From positions 1 to 8,583 of the forward strand of contig JAGOCL010000091.1 in NCBI GenBank assembly GCA_017998755.1: a DNA stretch of 8,583 bases. Direction: 5' to 3'. Below are positions 1 to 5,288 of the stretch, piece after piece (the first letter of the stretch is position 1; each line of letters opens with the position of its first letter). The DNA comes from Spirochaetota bacterium. Lineage in GTDB: Bacteria; Spirochaetota; GWE2-31-10; MWDO01. The notes below the pieces were generated by a model. The model saw only the letters and a list, made by a program, of their open reading frames with translations, made no database searches and was not told where the DNA came from. Made by a program: the position numbers and the translations under genes.

Positions 1-567
1 CTTCATTTCCGGAGGCGCGACTACCGCCATAAATCCTCGTTTATAACCGGTCAAAACTTTAACAGTCTGTATCTCGTTGCAAGCAGTCTCGCATCTTCTA
101 CACATTATACATTTATCTAGATCTCTATTTATCGCTTTACTCGACATATCGTGAGGATATGTAGATTTATCTCCGGTATAAGTAAGATGATCTATCCCAA
201 ACTGTCTGGCTAAGGCTTGAAGTTCGCAATCAAGCGACTTAGCGCAGATCAAACAATCAAAAGGGTGAACCGACAACAACAATTCTAAGATCGTTCTTCT
301 TATCTGAATTAATTCTGGAGTATTTGTCTTTATCTTCATCCCCTCTTGTACCGGAGTGCAACATGCGGGCATCATTTTTGATCTACCGCCAAGTTCGACT
401 TCTACCATACATATTCTACACGAACCGGTTCTATGCTCAACGTTAAAACTTTCCAAATCCAGATGACACAAAGTCGGAATGTATATATCAACCTCCTTTG
501 CGGCGTCCAAAATCGAAGCGTCTTTAAACGCCTCAACCGGAATATCATTTATTATTACTCTAGCCAT
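1..567 (-). CDS. hndD: [FeFe]-hydrogenase catalytic subunit HndD/HydA, N-terminal 189 residues (3' end outside window)
   Basis: This is the H2-forming or H2-oxidising subunit of a cytoplasmic NAD-linked hydrogenase; only its electron-relay N-terminus is visible. From the ATG at 567 I read a plant-type 2Fe-2S ferredoxin domain (C34, C50, C53 and C69 or C70). A NuoG-type His-Cys3 4Fe-4S site follows (H101, C105, C108, C114), then the first 4Fe-4S motif of the ferredoxin-like domain (C153, C156, C159, C163, in CIMCRRCETAC). The stretch GYKRGFMAVVAPP that follows is typical of HndD-type hydrogenases. The H-cluster domain lies beyond the left edge, so the catalytic cysteines are not seen. A strong GGAGGAA site (571-577) precedes the start, 21 nt after the hndC stop. 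A formate dehydrogenase alpha subunit shares the first domains but fits the visible end less well. The open frame runs off the edge with no stop. Confidence 0.9.
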   Translation of the reverse strand, partial: MARVIINDIPVEAFKDASILDAAKEVDIYIPTLCHLDLESFNVEHRTGSCRICMVEVELGGRSKMMPACCTPVQEGMKIKTNTPELIQIRRTILELLLSVHPFDCLICAKSLDCELQALARQFGIDHLTYTGDKSTYPHDMSSKAINRDLDKCIMCRRCETACNEIQTVKVLTGYKRGFMAVVAPPEMK

Positions 568-588
568 TATTTCCTCCTATATCGCTAA

Positions 589-2049
589 CTAAGATACTAT
601 TATCGCGTCAAATTTACAATTTGTATAACATACGCCGCATTTTATACACGCTTCCTGATCTATGAGATGAACTTCTTTCGCTTTCCCGGAAATACAATGT
701 ACGGGGCAATTTCTCGCGCATCTAGTACAACCGTTACACTTATCCGGAACTATTTCATATTTCAGTAACGCCTTACAAACTCTTGATCGGCATTTTTTAT
801 CTTTTATATGCTCGTCGTATTCGTTTCTAAAATACCTTAAAGTTGATAATACTGGATTTGGCGAAGTTTGTCCCAAACCGCATAAAGACGCTTTCTTAAT
901 CGTAGCGCAAAGTTGTTCTATTTGCGGTATGATCTCTTCCGTCGCTTGCCCGTTGGTAACTTTCTCAAGTAGTTCGTGCAATCTTTTATTTCCGACTCTG
1001 CAAGGGGTGCATTTACCGCAACTCTCGTCGATGGTAAATTCAAGAAAGAATTTTGCAAAGTTTACCATACAGTCGTCTTCGTCCATAACGATCATTCCGC
1101 CAGATCCCATCATCGAACCGATCGCTATCAAGTTATCGTAATCAATTGGAGTATCGATATTCTCTTTTGTTATACAACCTCCCGAAGGTCCTCCGGTTTG
1201 AACTGATTTAAACTCTTTCCCGTCTCTGATGCCTCCGCCTATATTATCGATAACGTTTCTCAAAGTCATGCCCATAGGAATTTCAATCAACCCTACTTTA
1301 TTTATCTTTCCAGCAAGCGCAAAAACTTTGGTTCCGGGAGATTTCTGAGTACCGATACTTCTAAACCAGTCTTTTCCGTTCAAAATAATCGGGCAGATAT
1401 TGGCAAAAGTTTCGACGTTATTTACTATCGTAGGTTTACCCCAAAGCCCTTTTTGCGCGGGATAAGGCGGCTTAACAACCGGCTCCCCTCTTTTACCTTC
1501 TATAGACGCTATCAAAGCGGTTTCTTCCCCGCAGACAAACGCTCCGGCTCCGTATTTAAGTTCGATATCGAAAGAAAATCCCGATCCAAGAATATCTTTT
1601 CCTAAAAAGCCATAATCTTTAGAAACTTCTATCGCTTTTTTAATCCTTTCGATAGCCAACGGGTATTCCGCTCTAATATATATGATACCTTTGCTCGCGC
1701 CGACGCTGTATCCGGCGATGGTCATAGCTTCCAAAATACTGTGAGTGTCCCCCTCGAGTACGGCTCTATCCATAAAAGCTCCCGGGTCCCCTTCGTCGGC
1801 GTTGCATATAATAAATTTTTCATCGCTGACTTCTACAGCCGCCGCTTTCCATTTCACTCCGGTCGGGAATCCTCCGCCGCCCCGCCCTCTTAATCCCGAT
1901 TCGGTAATAATATTTATAACGTCTATCGGTTTTTTATCAAAAAGACAAGTTACCAAAGCTTCGTATCCTCTGGCGTTTATATAATCCTCAATGTTTTCCG
2001 GATTAATTCGTCCGCAATTTCTTAGCGCAATTCTAATCTGTTTTACCAT
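589..2049 (-). CDS. hndC: NuoF-like flavoprotein subunit HndC/HydB of NAD-linked [FeFe]-hydrogenase
   Basis: This subunit carries FMN, binds NAD(H), and passes electrons to the hydrogenase and ferredoxin. In its 486 residues the glycine-rich nucleotide site GRGGGGFPTG is at 55-64, the FMN-site motif NADEGDPGAFMDR at 83-95, and YGAGAFVCGEETALI at 166-180. The NuoF-type 4Fe-4S ligands are C344, C347, C350 and C390 (CGKCTPC, then SLCGLGQ). A C-terminal 2x[4Fe-4S] ferredoxin domain absent from complex I NuoF follows, with C438/C441/C444/C448 and C468/C471/C474/C478; this tail is typical of HydB/HndC. The N-terminal thioredoxin-like domain fused to HydB in some trimeric enzymes is missing here and is supplied by the separate upstream hndB. 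The ATG at 2049 follows a GGGGGAG site (2053-2059), 15 nt after the hndB stop. Length is normal for HndC. Confidence 0.94.
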   Translation of the reverse strand: MVKQIRIALRNCGRINPENIEDYINARGYEALVTCLFDKKPIDVINIITESGLRGRGGGGFPTGVKWKAAAVEVSDEKFIICNADEGDPGAFMDRAVLEGDTHSILEAMTIAGYSVGASKGIIYIRAEYPLAIERIKKAIEVSKDYGFLGKDILGSGFSFDIELKYGAGAFVCGEETALIASIEGKRGEPVVKPPYPAQKGLWGKPTIVNNVETFANICPIILNGKDWFRSIGTQKSPGTKVFALAGKINKVGLIEIPMGMTLRNVIDNIGGGIRDGKEFKSVQTGGPSGGCITKENIDTPIDYDNLIAIGSMMGSGGMIVMDEDDCMVNFAKFFLEFTIDESCGKCTPCRVGNKRLHELLEKVTNGQATEEIIPQIEQLCATIKKASLCGLGQTSPNPVLSTLRYFRNEYDEHIKDKKCRSRVCKALLKYEIVPDKCNGCTRCARNCPVHCISGKAKEVHLIDQEACIKCGVCYTNCKFDAIIVS

Positions 2050-2064
2050 TTTCTCCCCCTGTTG

Positions 2065-2430
2065 TTACTCAAAATTTCTGGGAATCACATATTGACTCTC
2101 GAAAGATTTATTCAAAATATGCATATCTATAACGTCTAGCGCATTTTCCGATTTCATATTTCCAAGAATTACCGATCCGCCGTCCGGATAAACTATCTCA
2201 ATAGTCGGTTCCGCATAGCAATATCCAACGCACCCTACTCTAACGATTTTAGCGTTTTTAATATTCCTCTCGACAAGTCCCTTCTCAAGGGCCTCTTCGA
2301 TTTTTTTTGCTCCCGCCGCTATTCCGCACGTTCCAAAACCTATTAACAATTTAATACTCTTATCTTGAGCGCGCTTTTTACCGGCTTCTTCTTTGAGTTT
2401 AAAATAGTCGTCTTTATTTTTTAGTTTCAT
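2065..2430 (-). CDS. hndB: HndB-type small thioredoxin-like ferredoxin subunit of the hydrogenase
   Basis: This 121-residue protein matches the small second subunit of HndABCD-type hydrogenases. It corresponds to the N-terminal thioredoxin-like 2Fe-2S domain of fused HydB proteins and probably serves as an electron-transfer or docking subunit. A lysine-rich N-terminal helix is followed by the motif GTCGIAAGA (33-41, C35) and then VGCVGYCYAEP (65-75, C67 and C71), followed by a beta-rich end. Only three cysteines occur in the whole protein, one fewer than the usual four ligands of a thioredoxin-like 2Fe-2S cluster, so cluster binding is uncertain. The ATG at 2430 overlaps the hndA stop as ATGA, which implies translational coupling, and GGAGGAT lies at 2437-2443. 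It sits between hndA and hndC, as in other hnd operons. Confidence 0.87.
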   Translation of the reverse strand: MKLKNKDDYFKLKEEAGKKRAQDKSIKLLIGFGTCGIAAGAKKIEEALEKGLVERNIKNAKIVRVGCVGYCYAEPTIEIVYPDGGSVILGNMKSENALDVIDMHILNKSFESQYVIPRNFE

Positions 2431-2966
2431 TTGTTATCCTCCATAGAGTTTGCCAATTTGATACAGTCGGCCATAATGTCCCCGACCATTTTTGGATTGA
2501 CGTTGCCGTAGACTCTGTCTCCAACCATTACTACCGGAGCTAAACCGCAAGCTCCGACGCATCTCAAAATATCCAAAGAGTACTTCCCGTCGGGAGTAAT
2601 ATCTCCGGATTTAATATTAAGAAAATTCTCAAACTCCTGTAAAACTTTTTCCGCTCCGCGAACAAAACAAGCGGTCCCCATACAAATACTAATGTTTACC
2701 TTCCCTTTCGGTAGCGTCGTAAAATAATTATAAAAACTTATAACCCCAGACACTTCCGAATGGCAAACGCCTAACTTCTCGGCGACAAATCGCTGAACCT
2801 CTTCCGGCAAATAACCGAAAAGACTCTGCGCTTTATGCAAAACTTGAATGAGATACCCCTTTTTTCTAGGGTCTTTTGAATTAATATCCAAACTTCCGAT
2901 AAAACTGCTTAGTTTATGATATAGTTCTTCGGGAAGTATTTTCTTATATTCAGTTGCTTCGCTCAA
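2427..2966 (-). CDS. hndA: NuoE-like 2Fe-2S subunit HndA/HydC of NAD-linked [FeFe]-hydrogenase
   Basis: This is the first gene of the hydrogenase operon: a 179-residue NuoE-family protein that carries one thioredoxin-fold 2Fe-2S cluster and partners the flavoprotein HndC. Residues 30-85 form the helical NuoE N-terminal domain (for example the run around LFGYLPEEVQRF and GVISFYNYF). The cluster ligands are C95 and C100 in CMGTAC and C136 and C140 in CVGAC, the usual C-x4-C and C-x3-C spacing. I take TTG at 2966 as the start: ACGGAGGAAA (2971-2980) is correctly placed before it and no in-frame ATG lies nearby upstream. A TTG start with a strong ribosome site is plausible for setting subunit level, but that is inference. 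The stop overlaps the hndB start by 4 nt. A promoter candidate lies at 3009-3036. Confidence 0.93.
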   Translation of the reverse strand: MSEATEYKKILPEELYHKLSSFIGSLDINSKDPRKKGYLIQVLHKAQSLFGYLPEEVQRFVAEKLGVCHSEVSGVISFYNYFTTLPKGKVNISICMGTACFVRGAEKVLQEFENFLNIKSGDITPDGKYSLDILRCVGACGLAPVVMVGDRVYGNVNPKMVGDIMADCIKLANSMEDNK

Positions 2967-2970
2967 TTTA

Positions 2971-2980
2971 TTTCCTCCGT
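2971..2980 (-). promoter_or_regulatory. Ribosome binding site that fixes the TTG start of hndA
   Basis: On the minus strand this reads ACGGAGGAAA. The GGAGG core lies about 7 nt before TTG at 2966-2964. No in-frame ATG or GTG follows it closely, so it decides the start. Confidence 0.75.
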
Positions 2981-3008
2981 ATATAAATGTGAAAAAATTA
3001 ATAATACC

Positions 3009-3036
3009 ATTATAATAATTTTAGAAATAAATTCAA
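3009..3036 (-). promoter_or_regulatory. Candidate sigma70-type promoter for the hnd operon
   Basis: On the minus strand a -35 TTGAAT (3036-3031) and a perfect -10 TATAAT (3014-3009) are separated by 16 bp. This predicts transcription from about 3002 and a leader of about 35 nt before hndA. The region is very AT-rich, so a chance -10 match is possible, but the spacing and the position upstream of a four-gene operon support it. Confidence 0.6.
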
Positions 3037-3048
3037 CCTTAATTTTAA

Positions 3049-3074
3049 TATTTCTGAAATACTAAATTAATTTA
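3049..3074. repeat. Adjacent short AT-rich palindromes between the divergent promoters
   Basis: Two side-by-side inverted repeats lie midway between the two promoter candidates: TATTTCTGAAATA (3049-3061, 6-bp arms around one base) and TAAATTAATTTA (3063-3074, perfect). They could be operator half-sites for a regulator of either operon. In sequence this AT-rich such palindromes also arise by chance, and I recognise no regulator consensus. Confidence 0.25.
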
Positions 3075-3108
3075 ATTATTTATCTTAAGAAACGACCGGA
3101 AATACTTA

Positions 3109-3137
3109 TTTACAAAAATTTAAAATAATTATATAAT
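3109..3137 (+). promoter_or_regulatory. Candidate sigma70-type promoter for the amylase-malF-malG operon
   Basis: A -35 TTTACA (3109-3114) and a perfect -10 TATAAT (3132-3137) are separated by exactly 17 bp. Transcription would begin near 3144, giving a leader of roughly 46 nt before the hydrolase ATG at 3190. Together with the promoter on the other strand it makes a divergent pair. Confidence 0.65.
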
Positions 3138-3169
3138 AGCTTTTTCGCGTTAGAATTCTAAATAAAAGT

Positions 3170-3193
3170 ATGTTAGTTCGGAATATTTTATGA
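3170..3193 (+). CDS. Possible 7-codon leader ORF coupled to the amylase start
   Basis: ATG at 3170 opens a seven-codon frame (MLVRNIL) that ends in TGA at 3191-3193. The stop overlaps the hydrolase ATG as ATGA. The hydrolase lacks a clear Shine-Dalgarno site, so ribosomes finishing this leader could restart on it. Only a weak AAAAG precedes the leader ATG, and a frame this short can arise by chance. This is inference from sequence layout alone. Confidence 0.2.
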   Translation: MLVRNIL

Positions 3194-4842
3194 AAAATGT
3201 TATTATTTCAATATATTATGCGTTTTTAACGATTTTTATATTATCGTCAAACGAATATCTTTACCAAAAAGTCGATTTCGTTTACGATGGAGAGATAAAA
3301 AGTCAAATTACCGCTAAAGCAAGCTCTTTGCCCGACAAATGGTATGATAAGGTCGTATTCTACGAGCTTTTTGTAAGAGAATTTCTCGATACCGACGGAG
3401 ACGGAGCCGGCGATTTTAACGGAGTAATAAAGAAACTGGATTATCTGAAAGAACTCGGTATCGGAGCTATATGGTTAATGCCCGTAACAGAGAGCGACGA
3501 TAACGATCATTGTTATTCCGTAATAGATTATTTTAACGTCGAAACCGACTATGGAACAATGAGCGATTTTGATAACTTGATATCGGAAGCTCATAAACGC
3601 GGTATCGCAATAATAATGGATCTTGTTATAAACCACTGCTCTTCGAATCATCCTTTTTTTGCATCCGCCAATGAAAGCGTTGAAAGCCGATACAGAGATT
3701 GGTTTATCTGGAGCGAAAAACGTTACGAATGGTATTCATTCGAAGATCCGCTGGTTTTCCCGAAAAAATATTACAATTGGGACGAAATAAACGACAATTC
3801 TTTCAACTGGCATAGAGGAAAGAACGGCGATTATTATTTTGGACTGTTTTACTCGGGAATGCCCGATTTTAATTACAGAAACGAAGAGGTCTATCAATAT
3901 TTTAAGGACGTTATAACGTTCTGGCTAAATAAGGGGGTAGACGGATTTAGAATAGACGCGGCGAGGCATATTGTCGAAAACGGTAAAAATAAATTGTCCG
4001 ATCAGCCGGAAACTTACGATGTTTTTAAGGGATTCAGAAAAGTTCTGGATAAATTTGACAATCGTTATATCATTGGGGAAGCGGATAATATTCAATATCT
4101 GGGAGACGGAGAAGACTGTCTGAAGTCGATTTTTTACTTTGATTTTGCTCTGAAAACTTCGTCTGCTATATATAACGAAGATACGACCGAATTGATCGAA
4201 ACTATCAGGAAACTCCAAATCCGCCCCGAAGGCTCGATTATTTCAAACGTCCTATCGTGCCACGATTCTTATCTGGGAGCCCGACCGGCGACCCGCTTGA
4301 AAACGATTGAAAACTCAAAAGTCGCCGCCAGCGTACTTCTTCTACTACCGGACTCTCCTTACATATATTACGGAGACGAAATAGGGATGAAAAATAGCGG
4401 AAGATACGACGGCGATTGGGCGCTAAGATCTCCGATGCAATGGGACGGCTCGAAAAACGCGGGATTCACGAGCGCAAAAAAGCCCTACGGTAGAAAAGTT
4501 AACCGCGGATATAAAAGAATTAATGTTGAAAAATCGATTAAAAACGACGATTCTATATATAATCATTATAAAAACGTTATTTCTGTTAGAAATTCGCATT
4601 CTTCGCTTCAAAAAGGCAAAATTGAGTTTCTGGAATTTGATAAAAGAGTATTATCTTTCGTCAGATTCAACGACGAAGAAAGAATTTACGTTCATATAAA
4701 TTTGAGCGCAAAAGATATAAAACTTGATTTTCCGAGCGCGGATAAACAAATATTATTTGGCGCTAAAGATTTTTACGAGCAAAACGAGAAAATAGTAATA
4801 AAGGGAAAGAAAACATTAATTTTCAAAAAACTATATGAATAA
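3190..4842 (+). CDS. Exported GH13 (alpha-amylase family) glycoside hydrolase
   Basis: This enzyme probably cleaves alpha-1,4-glucans or maltodextrins outside the cytoplasm. Residues 4-19 form a hydrophobic export segment or anchor; with no cysteine before residue 108, it is not a lipoprotein. The 550-residue protein has a full GH13 (beta/alpha)8 core: DGDGAGDFNG (69-78), region I DLVINH (144-149), region V MPDFN (224-228), region II GFRIDAARH (252-260, nucleophile D256), region III IIGEADN (acid/base E297) and region IV SCHDS (356-360, D359). PDSPYIYYGDEIGM (387-400) and RSPMQWD (413-419) follow, then a C-terminal beta domain (about 470-550). MPDFN resembles the MPDLN motif of the GH13_36 group of alpha-amylases, so that is my best subfamily guess; an alpha-glucosidase is the alternative. 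Region IV has Cys357 where Asn is usual. No strong ribosome site precedes the ATG, and no other start fits. malF overlaps its end by 8 nt. Confidence 0.9.
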   Translation: MKNVIISIYYAFLTIFILSSNEYLYQKVDFVYDGEIKSQITAKASSLPDKWYDKVVFYELFVREFLDTDGDGAGDFNGVIKKLDYLKELGIGAIWLMPVTESDDNDHCYSVIDYFNVETDYGTMSDFDNLISEAHKRGIAIIMDLVINHCSSNHPFFASANESVESRYRDWFIWSEKRYEWYSFEDPLVFPKKYYNWDEINDNSFNWHRGKNGDYYFGLFYSGMPDFNYRNEEVYQYFKDVITFWLNKGVDGFRIDAARHIVENGKNKLSDQPETYDVFKGFRKVLDKFDNRYIIGEADNIQYLGDGEDCLKSIFYFDFALKTSSAIYNEDTTELIETIRKLQIRPEGSIISNVLSCHDSYLGARPATRLKTIENSKVAASVLLLLPDSPYIYYGDEIGMKNSGRYDGDWALRSPMQWDGSKNAGFTSAKKPYGRKVNRGYKRINVEKSIKNDDSIYNHYKNVISVRNSHSSLQKGKIEFLEFDKRVLSFVRFNDEERIYVHINLSAKDIKLDFPSADKQILFGAKDFYEQNEKIVIKGKKTLIFKKLYE

Positions 4843-5227
4843 TAATTATGCCGAAAGAAAAATAAAATTATCGCAGAAAATAATTTCATCCGTCGTTTTT
4901 TTTATTTTTATTTTTGTTTTCGCTTACAAAATATTTAAAACTTACTCTTCTGTTTATATACCGCTTATTATTATTTTAGCGGGCGCGCTTATTTACGTCG
5001 TAATCTGGTCTGATAAACTTACTCCGTACAAATTCCTACTTCCATCGATTATTATACTAACAATTCTTTCCGGTTTCCCGATAATTTACACTGCGTTTAT
5101 CTCTTTTACCAATCTTCGCGACGGAAATATTTTGATTAAAGATTCCGCGAAAAAATCGTTATTAAACTCTAAATGGTTTATATTGCCTGAAAAAAAAAAC
5201 TCTTTATGCAGAATATTTTGTAAATAA
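4835..5227 (+). CDS. malF: MalF-type maltodextrin ABC permease, 5' part (frameshifted at an A10 run)
   Basis: These 130 codons encode the N-terminus of an inner-membrane sugar permease. Three membrane segments fit the MalF layout: about 16-34, 41-58 and 67-87. They end in YTAFISFTN (85-93), which matches the end of TM3 in E. coli MalF, just before its large periplasmic loop. The frame is true up to about residue 121. At A10 (5190-5199) it slips, and it ends at TAA 5225-5227 after an unrelated tail. The +1 frame then continues the protein without a stop to 7037. The ATG at 4835 lies inside the hydrolase gene (ATGAATAA overlap), implying translational coupling, since no good ribosome site is seen. 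This is either half of a broken gene, a sequence error, or a gene rescued by slippage. Confidence 0.8.
   Translation: MNNNYAERKIKLSQKIISSVVFFIFIFVFAYKIFKTYSSVYIPLIIILAGALIYVVIWSDKLTPYKFLLPSIIILTILSGFPIIYTAFISFTNLRDGNILIKDSAKKSLLNSKWFILPEKKNSLCRIFCK
5190..5199 (+). other. A10 homopolymer where the malF reading frame changes
   Basis: Ten consecutive A residues follow G5189. The frame from 4835 is open to 5224. The frame that encodes the rest of MalF is open from 5166 (after a TAA at 5163-5165) to 7037. The crossover must therefore lie in 5166-5224, and the A10 run is the obvious place. With nine A residues the reading is EKKTLYAEYFVNK and the two halves form one 733-codon protein. Confidence 0.85.
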
Positions 5228-5288
5228 AGATATTATAGATACATATCTTGAAGAATCAGATATTAAACTAAGCGCATTTGACGAGAAA

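Noticed and set aside
929..1984. Open frames of 70-79 codons on the plus strand across hndC
   Set aside because: They lie antisense to a strongly conserved NuoF-like gene, have no ribosome sites and encode low-complexity Ser/Pro-rich sequence.
1..2966. Respiratory complex I (nuoEFG)
   Set aside because: The 2x[4Fe-4S] tail on the NuoF-like protein, the separate HndB subunit and the HndD-like end of the NuoG-like protein point to an NAD-linked [FeFe]-hydrogenase.
2967..3189. A Rex-type redox operator in the control region
   Set aside because: No TTGTTAA-n4-TTAACAA-like site is present; only AT-rich short palindromes without a known consensus are seen.
3925..4611. Antisense open frames inside the GH13 gene
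   Set aside because: They mirror the conserved hydrolase codons and show no recognisable domain or ribosome site.
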